A DNA stretch of 51,128 bases from Nocardioides malaquae (GCF_015070385.1 NZ_JADCSA010000017.1:1-51128); one strand, 5' to 3'. Shown: positions 34,664 through 43,015, counted from the stretch's first letter. Notes: generated by a model not told the origin, from the sequence alone. Program-made: numbers and translations.

Positions 34664-34964
34664 GCTCCCCCCTCGGTGTCCTCGGTGCCACGTGCGTGGC
34701 GGTGTGTACGTCGTTCCTGGCGCGTTGCACGTGCTGTGCCACGCGACCTGCGTGCAGGGACCCGAGTGCCCGGACGCTCGTCCTGGTAGTCCACAGTAGC
34801 GGCGGCCACATGGCGACATACCCAATTTGGGATACGAATTTCGGGCCGACGTAACGGGTGTGGTGCCGAGATGCGGGTGACCTTCGTCTCCTCGCGCCCA
34901 CGCGTGCGTCCGAGGTCGTCGATGGCGGGAGCCGTCCGGCCGACGCGGCCCTACACTGGGAGAC
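34664..34964. other. 301-bp divergent intergenic region, kinase/purF
   Basis: There is no credible gene in this stretch. It holds the purF -10 element on the + strand and, near its middle, an A/T-rich island (34815-34843) with the dyad CCCAATTTGGG (34820-34830) and the direct repeat AATTTGGG / AATTTCGGG. On the minus strand the same island contains GGGTAT (34817-34822), which resembles the -10 element of SigB/SigF-type stress sigma factors, but a matching GTTT at the right distance is lacking. Confidence 0.4.
34952..34957 (+). promoter_or_regulatory. -10 element of purF (leaderless)
   Basis: TACACT, 7 nt, GTG 34965. Confidence 0.6.
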
Positions 34965-36533
34965 GTGGGCCAGGCCAGCAACATGCGCAAGGGCGGCGAC
35001 GGGAGACTGTCGGCCGCCATCGACCCCCAGGACCAAGGTCCCCAGGACGCCTGTGGTGTCTTCGGCGTGTGGGCGCCCGGTGAGGACGTCGCCAAGCTGA
35101 CGTACTTCGGCATCTACGCCCTGCAGCACCGCGGCCAGGAGTCCGCCGGCATCGCGGTCAGCAACGGCAAGCAGATCCTCGTCTACAAGGACATGGGTCT
35201 GGTGTCGCAGGTCTTCGACGACGCGACGCTCAACTCCCTCAACGGACACCTGGCCATCGGTCACGCCCGCTACTCCACGACCGGCGCGAGCACGTGGCAC
35301 AACGCCCAGCCCACCTTCCACCCCACGCCCCACGGGTCGCTGGCGCTGGCACACAACGGCAACCTGACCAACACCGCCGACCTGGCCGAGCTGCTGGCCC
35401 AGGGCGTCGAGCCCGACCAGCGGATGCCGGTCTCCACCAACGACACCAGCGTCGTGACCGCCCTGCTCGCCGACCATCCCGGCATCACGGTCGAGGAGCG
35501 CGCCCTCGAGCTGCTGCCGCAGGTCAAGGGTGCCTTCTCGTTCGTCTGGATGGACGAGCACACGCTGTACGCAGCGCGCGACCCGCAGGGCATCCGGCCG
35601 TTGGTGCTCGGACGCCTCGAGCGGGGCTGGGTGGTCGCCTCCGAGACCGCGGCCCTCGACATCGTCGGTGCCTCCTTCATCCGTGAGGTCGAGCCCGGCG
35701 AGATGATCGCCGTCGACGCGGACGGCCTGCGCACCAACCGTTTCGCCGAGGCCGCCCCCAAGCACTGCCTCTTCGAGTTCGTCTACCTGGCGCGCCCCGA
35801 CACCCTGATGAACGACAAGCGCGTCCACAGCGTGCGCGTCGAGATCGGCCGTCGCCTGGCGCGTCAGTTCCCCGCCGAGGCCGACCTGGTCATCCCGGTG
35901 CCGGAGTCCGGCACCCCGTCGGCCATCGGCTACGCCGAGGAGTCCGGCATCCCCTACGGGGTCGGGCTCGTCAAGAACTCCTACGTCGGGCGCACCTTCA
36001 TCCAGCCCTCGCAGACGATCCGTCAGCTCGGCATCCGCCTCAAGCTCAACCCGTTGCGCGACGTGATCGAGGGCAAGCGCCTGGTCGTCGTCGACGACTC
36101 GATCGTGCGGGGCAACACCCAGCGCGCCCTGATCAGGATGCTGCGCGAGGCCGGAGCCCGCGAGGTGCACGTACGCATCTCGTCGCCGCCGGTGAAGTGG
36201 CCCTGCTTCTACGGCATCGACTTCGCGACCCGGGCTGAGCTGATCGCCAACGGCCTGACGCTCGAGGAGATCCAGCGCTCGATCGACGCCGACTCGCTGG
36301 GCTACATCGACCTCGACGACCTCGTCGACGCCACCACGGTGCCGAAGCAGAACCTCTGCCGCGCGTGCTTCGACGGCGAGTACCCGATCCCCCTGCCCGA
36401 CCCGACCCTCGGCGGCAAGAGCCTGCTCGAGCAGTCGCCGGTCGACGCCGCGTCGATCGTCGCCACTGACGTCGACGGGCTGGCGGTCTCGCTGGCCGGC
36501 GGCGGTGCCACCGACGCGCTCGACCGCCCGTGA
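34965..36533 (+). CDS. purF: Amidophosphoribosyltransferase
   Basis: The first committed enzyme of purine synthesis, making phosphoribosylamine from PRPP and glutamine; 522 residues. The class II glutaminase nucleophile is Cys in DACGVFGVW near residue 28, so a propeptide of about 27 residues must be removed, as in the Bacillus-type enzyme. HRGQESAGIAV follows near 50. The PRPP-binding loop LVVVDDSIVRGNTQ is near residue 369. Cysteines in PKHCLFEF, KWPCFYGID and NLCRACFDG fit the four ligands of the [4Fe-4S] cluster. The GTG start is leaderless. purM follows 46 nt downstream. Confidence 0.97.
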   Translation: MGQASNMRKGGDGRLSAAIDPQDQGPQDACGVFGVWAPGEDVAKLTYFGIYALQHRGQESAGIAVSNGKQILVYKDMGLVSQVFDDATLNSLNGHLAIGHARYSTTGASTWHNAQPTFHPTPHGSLALAHNGNLTNTADLAELLAQGVEPDQRMPVSTNDTSVVTALLADHPGITVEERALELLPQVKGAFSFVWMDEHTLYAARDPQGIRPLVLGRLERGWVVASETAALDIVGASFIREVEPGEMIAVDADGLRTNRFAEAAPKHCLFEFVYLARPDTLMNDKRVHSVRVEIGRRLARQFPAEADLVIPVPESGTPSAIGYAEESGIPYGVGLVKNSYVGRTFIQPSQTIRQLGIRLKLNPLRDVIEGKRLVVVDDSIVRGNTQRALIRMLREAGAREVHVRISSPPVKWPCFYGIDFATRAELIANGLTLEEIQRSIDADSLGYIDLDDLVDATTVPKQNLCRACFDGEYPIPLPDPTLGGKSLLEQSPVDAASIVATDVDGLAVSLAGGGATDALDRP

Positions 36534-36579
36534 CGTACGCCCCCACCCGCGCCCGAACCCGCACCGACCAGGAGCCCAC

Positions 36580-37650
36580 GTGACCGACGCCCCCACCGCC
36601 TACGCCGCCGCCGGCGTCGACATCGAGGCCGCCGACCGCGCCATCGACCTGATGAAGGAGTGGGTCGAGAAGGCCCGTCGCCCCGAGATGCTCGGCGGTC
36701 TCGGCGGGTTCGCCGGACTCTTCGACGCCTCCGCGCTGACGAAGTACAAGCGGCCCCTGCTGGCCACCTCCACCGACGGTGTCGGCACCAAGGTCGCGAT
36801 CGCGCAGAAGATGGACGTGCACGACACCATCGGCCACGACCTCGTCGGCATGGTCGTCGACGACCTCGTGGTCTGCGGTGCCGAGCCGCTCTTCATGACC
36901 GACTACATCGCGACCGGCAAGGTCGTGCCCGAGCGCATCGCCGCGATCGTCAAGGGCATCGCCGAGGCGTGCGTCCTGGCCGGCACGGCGCTGGTCGGTG
37001 GCGAGACCGCCGAGCACCCGGGCCTGCTGGCGCCCGACGAGTACGACGTCGCGGGTGCGACGACCGGTGTCGTCGAGGCCGATGACCTGCTGGGCGCCGA
37101 CCGGGTCCGCGCCGGGGACGTCGTCATCGCGATGGAGGCCTCGGGCCTGCACTCCAACGGCTACTCGCTGGTGCGCCACGTGCTGCTGAACACGGCGAAG
37201 TGGGAGCTCGACCGCCACGTCGACGAGCTCGGCACCACCCTCGGCGAGGAGCTGCTCGTGCCGACCCGCATCTACGCCAAGGCCTGCCTCGACCTGGCGA
37301 AGCGCACCGAGACCCACGCGATGTCCCACGTCACCGGCGGCGGCCTCGCGGCCAACCTGGAGCGCGTGATGCCGAAGGAGCTGACCGCGACGATCGACCG
37401 CGGCACCTGGACGCCGCAGCCGATCTTCGACCTCGTGCGTCAGGTCGGCAGCGTGCCGCAGCCCGACCTGGAGGCCACCCTCAACCAGGGCGTCGGCATG
37501 GTCTCGCTGACCGCGCCTGCCGACGTCGACGCCGCGATCGCCGGCCTGGCCGAGTTCGGCATCCGGGCGTGGGTCGCCGGCGAGGTCCGTGAGGCGGGCG
37601 CCGACGAGGCCGGCAAGGTCACCCTGACGGGCCAGCACCCCGGCTGGTGA
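36580..37650 (+). CDS. purM: AIR synthetase (phosphoribosylformylglycinamidine cyclo-ligase)
   Basis: This 356-residue enzyme closes the imidazole ring of FGAM to AIR with ATP. YAAAGVDIEAAD at the N-terminus, LATSTDGVGTKV near residue 63, DLVVCGAEPLFMTDYIATGK near 93, GGETAEHPG near 142 and the C-terminal GVGMVSLT block are all family signatures. GTG 36580 has AGGAG 5 nt upstream, so it is chosen over an earlier in-frame ATG inside purF. It is probably transcribed together with purF. Confidence 0.97.
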   Translation: MTDAPTAYAAAGVDIEAADRAIDLMKEWVEKARRPEMLGGLGGFAGLFDASALTKYKRPLLATSTDGVGTKVAIAQKMDVHDTIGHDLVGMVVDDLVVCGAEPLFMTDYIATGKVVPERIAAIVKGIAEACVLAGTALVGGETAEHPGLLAPDEYDVAGATTGVVEADDLLGADRVRAGDVVIAMEASGLHSNGYSLVRHVLLNTAKWELDRHVDELGTTLGEELLVPTRIYAKACLDLAKRTETHAMSHVTGGGLAANLERVMPKELTATIDRGTWTPQPIFDLVRQVGSVPQPDLEATLNQGVGMVSLTAPADVDAAIAGLAEFGIRAWVAGEVREAGADEAGKVTLTGQHPGW

Positions 37651-37716
37651 CCAGGCCGCCCCGGGGAGGCGTCCTTCCTCACTGGGTGGGCCGCCCCGGA
37701 CGACGTGCGGACCCGT

Positions 37717-38922
37717 TCACCATCGCGGCAGCTCGAAGCCGGAGATGGTGGAGCGGAAGAGCTGTTCCTGGTCGGTCAGGGCGACCGTCATGTCGCTGAA
37801 CTGGCCGGCGAACCAGGCCCCCTCCATCGTGGCGACCGTCTCAAGGTCCTCCCCGGTGCGCGGGTCCACGGCCGTGATGACCATCGGCGTCGTGGTCAGC
37901 TCCTCCACGCTGACCTGCGACTCGGTGAGGTCGTAGTCCAGTTCCGCGTCCTCGCTCGCGGTGAGCTCCTCGGGATCCTCGGAAGGGCCCTCGACGTAGT
38001 CGTAGGAGACGCGGGCGATCCCCGACGGCGCCACGAAGTAGCGCTCACGCCGATTCCAGGTCGTGGCGTCGCCGTGGGGATCGAGCTCGAGGTCGGACTT
38101 CTCCCACAGCGTCTCGCCGGTCTCGAGGTCGTGGGCCCGCACCACCTCGATCGCGCCGCGGGCCGTGTCGTCGGGCACGAGCGTCTCGACCAGGAGCACC
38201 TCGTCGGTGCGGCCGATCTCGGTCGTGTCCGACAGGCCGTCGGCGGTGAGGGGCACCGGCTCCCCGTCGAGGTCGGTGAGGGCGGGCAGGTCGGCGTGGG
38301 TGAGCCGGTCGGCCAGCGCGCGACAGGCCGCGTCATCGCTCTCCACGGGCCCACCGTGACTGCTGTCGAGACACACGGCGTCCCCGTCGATGCGGGCCAG
38401 GGCCACCACGTCGTCGTCGGCACCCAGGACCACGTGGCGCTCGCGCCGGGGCAGGGCCAGCGGGGAGAGGTCCACGTCGTCGGTGACCCACCGCGGTCGA
38501 CCGGTGGCCGCATCGAGACCCATGACCCGGTTGCAGGCGTTGATGCGACCCCTACCGGACGGGAGCGTCACGACCACCAGGCCGTCGGGCGAGATGGTCC
38601 TGGGGAAGGCGCAGGGTCGGCCATCGCCGGGCAGCCGGCGATGGGTCGCCTTCCCGGTCCGCGCGTCGACCATGGCCACCGCCCCTGCCGTCCAGGTGGT
38701 GCCCCAGCCGACGCCGTTGCGCCGCATCGGCAGCGTGGCCCAGTGGTGGGGGCCGACGTGCTCCGGGTTCATGTCGAGACCGGGGATCGTCCACGTCGCC
38801 CGCAGCTCGGGCGGCTCCGCCTCAGCGGTCAGGTCCGCCCAGGTCGAGCACCCAGCCGTCCCCGTCAGGGCAGCCACTGCGACTGCCACCAGCGCGGCTC
38901 GACCCCGCCACCCCCGTGTCAT
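37717..38922 (-). CDS. Lipoprotein with PQQ-like beta-propeller character
   Basis: A 401-residue exported lipoprotein. The lipobox LTGTAGC places the lipidated Cys at residue 25. The mature part repeats short blade-like segments (AMVDARTGKATHRR, GLDAATGRPRWVTDD, VRAHDLETGETLWEKSD, VDPRTGEDLETVA), the D-x-x-T-G pattern of PQQ-type beta-propellers. No catalytic motif is seen, so it is likely a binding or scaffold protein on the outer face of the membrane. The ATG lies 6 nt after CATACT, so the message is probably leaderless. It interrupts the purM-DUF3073 neighbourhood on the opposite strand. Confidence 0.85.
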   Translation of the reverse strand: MTRGWRGRAALVAVAVAALTGTAGCSTWADLTAEAEPPELRATWTIPGLDMNPEHVGPHHWATLPMRRNGVGWGTTWTAGAVAMVDARTGKATHRRLPGDGRPCAFPRTISPDGLVVVTLPSGRGRINACNRVMGLDAATGRPRWVTDDVDLSPLALPRRERHVVLGADDDVVALARIDGDAVCLDSSHGGPVESDDAACRALADRLTHADLPALTDLDGEPVPLTADGLSDTTEIGRTDEVLLVETLVPDDTARGAIEVVRAHDLETGETLWEKSDLELDPHGDATTWNRRERYFVAPSGIARVSYDYVEGPSEDPEELTASEDAELDYDLTESQVSVEELTTTPMVITAVDPRTGEDLETVATMEGAWFAGQFSDMTVALTDQEQLFRSTISGFELPRW

Positions 38923-38928
38923 GTAGGG

Positions 38929-38934
38929 AGTATG
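38929..38934 (-). promoter_or_regulatory. -10 element of the propeller lipoprotein gene (leaderless)
   Basis: Minus-strand CATACT, 6 nt, ATG 38922. Confidence 0.4.
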
Positions 38935-39033
38935 GCAGCCGCCGACCCCGCCGAGGAGGCCTTTCTACGGGCTCCGGAGCAGGGCGGTGGACCCAATTGT
39001 CGATGGGGTGTGCAGGAACAACCACTGAACAGG

Positions 39034-39039
39034 TAGCGT
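39034..39039 (+). promoter_or_regulatory. Possible -10 element of the DUF3073 gene
   Basis: TAGCGT about 90 nt before the start codon; it would give a leader of roughly 80 nt. Confidence 0.3.
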
Positions 39040-39126
39040 TACCCCCACGAGTATCCAGACAAGAGACCGGGTGCCATGGCGTTCGCGCCGGGAGCCCCGG
39101 CCAAGCGTGCGAGGGGGTCGGACCCT

Positions 39127-39309
39127 ATGGGGCGCGGCCGAGCTAAGGCTAAGCAGACGAAGGTCGCTCGCGACCTGAAGTACCGCACTCACGAGACGGA
39201 CTTCGGGGCGCTGGCACGAGAGCTGCACGGTGACAAGGGCAGTGGCGACCGGGACGAGTCGGACGACTTCGTCGACGACTGGACGGACTACGCAGACCCT
39301 CGCGACTGA
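39127..39309 (+). CDS. DUF3073 small protein
   Basis: A 60-residue highly charged protein. The N-terminus MGRGRAKAKQTKVARDLKY is the invariant DUF3073 opening, followed by DFGALARELHG and an acidic tail (DESDDFVDDWTDYADP). The family is confined to Actinobacteria, lies beside purM in Streptomyces and has no proven function; the basic head and acidic tail suggest nucleic-acid or protein contact. ATG 39127 matches the family start and has GAGGGGG upstream; an in-frame ATG at 39076 would add 17 unrelated residues. Confidence 0.92.
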   Translation: MGRGRAKAKQTKVARDLKYRTHETDFGALARELHGDKGSGDRDESDDFVDDWTDYADPRD

Positions 39310-39387
39310 ACGTCGGGACGTGAGCGCTTCGCGACCAGAGACCCACGGGTCCCCAGCCGCGAGGCGCGCACGTCCCGCCCGTTCGTC

Positions 39388-39410
39388 CGGGTGAGCCCCA
39401 GACTCACCCG
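39388..39410. terminator. Hairpin at the converging ends of DUF3073 and vdh
   Basis: CGGGTGAG (39388-39395) pairs with CTCACCCG (39403-39410) around a 7-nt loop. The right arm includes the vdh stop codon. Confidence 0.5.
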
Positions 39411-40495
39411 TTGCGCAGGTGGATCCTGCGCAGACGAGCCACGTCGTGGATGCGACGTTCGGCGAGCCGCTCGGCGGCCTCGGTCGTCGTGACCCCCTCG
39501 CGGTGCGCCTGCTCCAGGACCTCGAGGGTGGTGGCGCCGATGCGGTGCGCGCGGCGCCTGGCGCGCTCGAAGTCGAACCCTTCGCGCTCGTCGGCGACCT
39601 GGATGACGCCGCCGGCGTTGACCACGAAGTCGGGGGCGTGGAGCACGCCGCGCTCGGTGAGCACTCGGGCCACGTCGTCGTCGGCCAGCTGGTTGTTGGC
39701 GGCGCCGCAGATGATGCGCGCCCCGGTGGTGCGGGCGACCTCCGCGGTGACCGCGCCGCCCAAGGCGCAGGGGGCGTAGATCTCCAGGTCCCCGGCCTCC
39801 CCGGCCAGCATCGACTCCGTCGACGACGCCACTCCCACCTCTGGGTGCAGGTCGCGGATCCGGTCGAGCGACGGCTCCCACACGTCGGTCACGATCACCT
39901 TGGCGCCCTCGTCGACCAGGTGGCCGACCAGGTGCACACCGACCTTGCCGACACCGGAGACGCCGACGACGCGGCCCTCGAGCGACTCGGTGCCCCACAG
40001 GTGCGCCGAGCACGCGCGCATCCCCTGGTGCACGCCGTACGCGGTCAGCACGGACGAGTCGCCGGCGCCGCCGTGCTCGGGCGTACGCCCCGTGACGTGG
40101 CGCGACTCGCGCGCGACGACGTCCATGTCCTCGCTGAAGGTGCCGACGTCGCAGGCGGTGACGTAGCGCCCGCCGAGCGACTCGACGAAACGGCCGTACG
40201 CCCGCAGCAGCGCCTCGGACTTGTCCTGGCGTGGGTCGCCGATGATCACGGCCTTGCCCCCGCCGAGGTCCAGGCCGGCCAGCGCGTTCTTGTAGGTCAT
40301 GCCGCGCGAGAGCGCGAGCACGTCGCGCAGCGCGTCGGCGGTGCTGGCGTAGGGGTGGAAGCGGGTGCCACCCAGCCCGGGACCGAGGGCCGTGGAGTGC
40401 AGCGCGATGATCGCGCGCAGGCCGCTCTCGGGGTCGTGGGCGAAGACCACTTGCTCGTGGTCGCTGGTGAAGGGGTCGACGGATCCGTCGGTCAT
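39404..40495 (-). CDS. vdh: Valine/branched-chain amino acid dehydrogenase
   Basis: A 363-residue NAD-dependent Glu/Leu/Phe/Val dehydrogenase that deaminates branched-chain amino acids to 2-oxo acids, feeding branched fatty-acid and acyl-CoA synthesis. [13 protein letters not shown] near residue 37 and the catalytic-lysine region [20 protein letters not shown] near 65-84 are conserved. The Rossmann motif is [13 protein letters not shown] near 178, and [14 protein letters not shown] near 265 closes the site. GGAGGACTGC precedes the ATG. The position beside purM and DUF3073 matches vdh of Streptomyces. Leucine dehydrogenase activity cannot be excluded. Confidence 0.92.
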   Translation of the reverse strand: MTDGSVDPFTSDHEQVVFAHDPESGLRAIIALHSTALGPGLGGTRFHPYASTADALRDVLALSRGMTYKNALAGLDLGGGKAVIIGDPRQDKSEALLRAYGRFVESLGGRYVTACDVGTFSEDMDVVARESRHVTGRTPEHGGAGDSSVLTAYGVHQGMRACSAHLWGTESLEGRVVGVSGVGKVGVHLVGHLVDEGAKVIVTDVWEPSLDRIRDLHPEVGVASSTESMLAGEAGDLEIYAPCALGGAVTAEVARTTGARIICGAANNQLADDDVARVLTERGVLHAPDFVVNAGGVIQVADEREGFDFERARRRAHRIGATTLEVLEQAHREGVTTTEAAERLAERRIHDVARLRRIHLRNG

Positions 40496-40571
40496 GCAGT
40501 CCTCCAGGCGTTCGGTCCCGCGGGTGGCGGGAGCTGTGCGCGGCCACGGGGTGTGTGGTCCGCGTCACGTC

Positions 40572-40577
40572 AGCCTA
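40572..40577 (-). promoter_or_regulatory. -10 element of vdh, built on the preceding stop codon
   Basis: Minus-strand TAGGCT begins with the TAG stop of the upstream gene (40575-40577). The leader to the vdh ATG would be about 70 nt. Confidence 0.4.
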
Positions 40578-41957
40578 GTCCTGCGGGGGCGGCCCGACGT
40601 CGGGGGTCGAGCGCATCAGCACGACGTCGCCGTGGGTGCCGTAGCCCAGGATCTCCCCGCCGGCGGGAGTGCCGTCGAAGGTCGCCATCAGCCAGCTGTC
40701 GTCGGCGAGGCGGGCGAGCGTGGGCCACGGCAGGTTGGTCGAGTAGGGCGCGTCGAGCGTCCCGACCTCCTGCAGCTCCTCGTCGAGGACCACGAAGCGC
40801 TCCCGCGCCCCGCGCGCGCCGTCGCGGCCGTCGCTGGCCAGCACCCGGAGCCGGCCGTCGAGCTCGAGCCAGGTGGTGCCCTCGGTGGCGCGGCGACCGG
40901 TGTCGGCGGCGGTGACCTGCAGGTCGTCGAGGGTGGGCCCGGCGGCGAGCACCGGGTGGAAGGTGAAGTACTTGCGGGCGCTGACGTAGCCCACCCGCCA
41001 GCCGTCGCCGGTGCGCAGCAGGTGCGGGTCCCACACGCCGACCGAGCGGAAGCCGTCGGTCGGCAGCGGCAGGTCGCGGGCGTCGAGGACGTGCTCGCCG
41101 GAGGTCAGGTCCGCGGTCGTCTCGGCGAGCACCACCCGCACCGGTCGCGCGGCGCGGTCGAAGTCGCCCCAGGTGCTCGTGGCGACGAGCCAGGTGTCGC
41201 CGTCGCGCACCACGTGGGTGGCGTGGTCGCCGAAGACGCCCGTACGCCCCTGCTCGCCGCTCCTGCGGAACCACAGGTCGCTGAGGTGCTCAAGGGCGAG
41301 GGTCTCGGGGTGCAGCCGCCAGAGGCTGGTGTGCGCGGTGTCGAAGAATCCGGGGCCGGCGGAGGTGGCGCTGAGCAGCAGGTGCTCCCCGTCACGCACC
41401 AGGTCGCCCCGGGCGGTGGAGACGAACCGCAGGTCGCGCAGCCCGAGCTGGCCGAACCCGCCCGCGACGACGTCACGCAGCAGTCCGGTCGGGGCCTGCG
41501 GGGCACCGGCGTGCAGGGCAGCGGCCCAGCCCTCGGTGTGGGTGTCGCAGCGTCCGGCGAGGTCGTGACGTGCGCGTGCCTGCCACCCGTCCTCGCTCCG
41601 GCAGAAGAGGGTGAGGTGGGTTCCGGTCAGTGTGAGGGCCAGGGCGGTGGGGCGGTGGGTGACGTGGCCGGCGCGACGGCTGACGTGGCGGGTCGTCCGC
41701 CCGGCGGTGGCCACCTCCAGGCCGACGGTTCCGGTGACCGGGTCCCACCAGCCCACGAAGCGGTCCTCGCCGCTGGTGAGCACGAGGTCGACGCGCTCCT
41801 GCACGGCGACGTCGCCGGCCACGACGGCGCGCAGGGCGGCGTACGGCGCGGGGCGGGGGAGCGGGTGCAGCTGTCCGGGCGGGCACGGCACCGCGGTGCG
41901 CGGCGCGACGAGGTCGACCGGTCGCTGGGTGGCGACGATCTCGAAGGGCGGCAGCAC
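40575..41957 (-). CDS. GH43-fold-like five-bladed beta-propeller protein
   Basis: A 460-residue protein without signal peptide or membrane helix. Repeated blade-like segments with W and acidic residues (GVFGDHATHVVRDGDTWLVATSTWGDF near 240, SVGVWDPHLLRTGDGWRVGYVS near 305, TNLPWPTLARLADDSWLMATFDG near 405) recall the five-bladed fold of GH43/GH32/GH68 enzymes. Catalytic acids cannot be assigned with certainty. A cytosolic carbohydrate-active or binding protein is the best guess. The GTG start lies 6 nt after CACAAT. Its stop codon contributes to the vdh promoter. Confidence 0.75.
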   Translation of the reverse strand: MLPPFEIVATQRPVDLVAPRTAVPCPPGQLHPLPRPAPYAALRAVVAGDVAVQERVDLVLTSGEDRFVGWWDPVTGTVGLEVATAGRTTRHVSRRAGHVTHRPTALALTLTGTHLTLFCRSEDGWQARARHDLAGRCDTHTEGWAAALHAGAPQAPTGLLRDVVAGGFGQLGLRDLRFVSTARGDLVRDGEHLLLSATSAGPGFFDTAHTSLWRLHPETLALEHLSDLWFRRSGEQGRTGVFGDHATHVVRDGDTWLVATSTWGDFDRAARPVRVVLAETTADLTSGEHVLDARDLPLPTDGFRSVGVWDPHLLRTGDGWRVGYVSARKYFTFHPVLAAGPTLDDLQVTAADTGRRATEGTTWLELDGRLRVLASDGRDGARGARERFVVLDEELQEVGTLDAPYSTNLPWPTLARLADDSWLMATFDGTPAGGEILGYGTHGDVVLMRSTPDVGPPPQD

Positions 41958-41963
41958 CCGGCC

Positions 41964-41969
41964 ATTGTG
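41964..41969 (-). promoter_or_regulatory. -10 element of the GH43-like gene (leaderless)
   Basis: Minus-strand CACAAT, 6 nt, GTG 41957. Confidence 0.4.
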
Positions 41970-41986
41970 CCGGGCCCAGGCGAATG

Positions 41987-42018
41987 CCGAAGGGCCCGAC
42001 CGGAGTCGGGCCCTTCGG
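41987..42018 (-). terminator. Terminator of tRNA-Phe
   Basis: CCGAAGGGCCCGAC (41987-42000) pairs with GTCGGGCCCTTCGG (42005-42018) around CGGA, a perfect 14-bp stem just beyond the 3' end of the tRNA gene on the minus strand. Confidence 0.8.
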
Positions 42019-42024
42019 TGCTTG

Positions 42025-42098
42025 TGGGCAGGGGCGGGGTCGAACCGCCGACCTTTCGAGTTTCAGTCGAACGCTCGTACCAACTGAGCTACCTGCCC
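42025..42098 (-). tRNA. tRNA-Phe (GAA)
   Basis: The acceptor arms GGGCAGG and CCTGCCC pair perfectly. The D-arm GCTC/GAGC, an anticodon loop CTGAAAC with anticodon GAA, and a T-arm GGCGG-TTCGACC-CCGCC are all present. The 3' CCA is not encoded. A hairpin terminator follows. Confidence 0.96.
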
Positions 42099-42166
42099 AA
42101 GCGGGTGAAACCTTACATGAGCCGCCGCGGGTGTGGAAAACCAGGGCCGGTGCGGCGCGGGCCCGT

Positions 42167-42196
42167 TTGGGAGCAGGCGTCGGGTGCCCCTATGCT
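42167..42196 (+). promoter_or_regulatory. Promoter of tRNA-Glu
   Basis: TTGGGA (42167-42172) and TATGCT (42191-42196) are 18 nt apart; the tRNA starts 15 nt further on. Confidence 0.6.
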
Positions 42197-42210
42197 GTGA
42201 CGCGTTGCTG

Positions 42211-42283
42211 GCCCCCATCGTCTAGCGGCCTAGGACGTCGCCCTTTCACGGCGGTAGCACGGGTTCGAATCCCGTTGGGGGTA
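42211..42283 (+). tRNA. tRNA-Glu (TTC)
   Basis: Acceptor GCCCCCA pairs with TGGGGGT through one G-T pair. The anticodon loop CTTTCAC gives anticodon TTC, closed by a CGCC/GGCG stem. The T-arm is ACGGG-TTCGAAT-CCCGT. CCA is not encoded. Confidence 0.96.
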
Positions 42284-42319
42284 CGACCCGGACACGTTTC
42301 ACCCCGCGGAGGCCCCCGA

Positions 42320-42350
42320 TTGGGAACTGACGCGGACGATGGGTTAGAGT
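42320..42350 (+). promoter_or_regulatory. Promoter of tRNA-Asp
   Basis: TTGGGA (42320-42325) and TAGAGT (42345-42350) are 19 nt apart. The -35 element is identical to that of the tRNA-Glu gene, so each tRNA seems to have its own promoter. Confidence 0.5.
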
Positions 42351-42394
42351 TCCACTCGCTTCGCAAGGAGCGAGAAGCAGTACTGAAGCACCAT

Positions 42395-42468
42395 GGCCCT
42401 GTAGCGCAGTTGGTTAGCGCGCCGCCCTGTCACGGCGGAGGTCGCGAGTTCGAGTCTCGTCAGGGTCG
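42395..42468 (+). tRNA. tRNA-Asp (GTC)
   Basis: Acceptor GGCCCTG pairs with CAGGGTC. The anticodon loop CTGTCAC gives GTC, closed by CCGCC/GGCGG. The T-loop is TTCGAGT. CCA is not encoded. It is followed by a strong terminator. Confidence 0.96.
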
Positions 42469-42474
42469 CAGGAA

Positions 42475-42510
42475 CGAGAGGCCCTCCTGGGAAGCCAGGA
42501 GGGCCTCTCG
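42475..42510 (+). terminator. Terminator of tRNA-Asp
   Basis: CGAGAGGCCCTCCTGG (42475-42490) pairs perfectly with CCAGGAGGGCCTCTCG (42495-42510) around GAAG, followed by GCATTT. Confidence 0.85.
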
Positions 42511-42557
42511 GCATTTCTGACGACGCCGGCACGGGAGCCGGGCTTCGGGCGGGTGGC

Positions 42558-42563
42558 TACGCT
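42558..42563 (+). promoter_or_regulatory. -10 element of the zincin gene (leaderless)
   Basis: TACGCT, 7 nt, GTG 42571. An in-frame GTG at 42553 lies upstream of the hexamer and is rejected. Confidence 0.55.
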
Positions 42564-42570
42564 CGCCGAC

Positions 42571-42924
42571 GTGGAGTTCAGTGAGGTCTCACCCGCGGAG
42601 TTCGACGCGCTGGTCTCCGATGCGCTCGACCAGGTGCCCGAGGAGCTCGCGCGCCTCGTGCGCAACGTGGTGGTCCTCGTCCAGGACGAGGCGCCGGACG
42701 ACCCCGACCTGCTCGGCCTCTACGAGGGGTGGGCCCTGACCGAGCGTCCGGCCAACCACGCGGGCGCGCTGCCGGACCGCATCTTCCTCTACCGCCGTCC
42801 GCTGGTGGAGATGTGCGAGGACCGGGACCACCTCGTGGAGGAGATCCAGGTCACCGTCGTGCACGAGGTGGCCCACCACTTCGGCATCGACGACCGACGA
42901 CTCCACGAGCTGGGGTACGCCTGA
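42571..42924 (+). CDS. Minimal zincin metallopeptidase-family protein
   Basis: A 117-residue protein of the small zincin family (PF06262-like). The zinc motif HEVAHHFGID, an HExxH site, lies near residues 97-106, with an Asp downstream as a possible third ligand. PPEEL-type and RIFLYRRPLVE segments match the family. Its substrate is unknown and the family is so small that regulated or partner-dependent activity is likely. The GTG start is fixed by TACGCT 7 nt upstream. Confidence 0.88.
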   Translation: MEFSEVSPAEFDALVSDALDQVPEELARLVRNVVVLVQDEAPDDPDLLGLYEGWALTERPANHAGALPDRIFLYRRPLVEMCEDRDHLVEEIQVTVVHEVAHHFGIDDRRLHELGYA

Positions 42925-43015
42925 GCCACGGCCCGTGCCGTGGGCAGCGGTGGGGTGCGGCAGGCGTCAGCCGCGCGACTCACCGACGAGGTTCACTGGG
43001 GCCATCCGGACCCCT

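Noticed and set aside
34823-34839. BldC-type site (AATT-N6-AATT) upstream of the kinase and purF
   Set aside because: Two AATT cores are present but separated by 9 nt, not 6, and no bldC gene is found in the window.
34664-34964. Purine-sensing riboswitch or PurR box before purF
   Set aside because: purF, purL, purC and purD appear leaderless, which leaves no 5' leader for a riboswitch, and no recurring PurR-like palindrome was seen before these genes.
33606-36596. 996-codon minus-strand frame across the kinase gene and purF
   Set aside because: It runs antisense to purF and out of frame within the kinase gene; high GC removes stop codons in shadow frames. The protein is low-complexity and has no recognisable domain, while purF and the kinase have complete signatures.
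39034-39129. Longer DUF3073 protein starting at ATG 39076
   Set aside because: The added 17 residues do not belong to the family, whose members start MGRGRAKAKQ; the purine run before 39127 gives a usable ribosome-binding site.
40496-40571. Leaderless mini-ORF in the vdh leader
   Set aside because: A GTG occurs only 3 nt after the -10 hexamer, too close for a transcription start, and it does not end at the vdh start.
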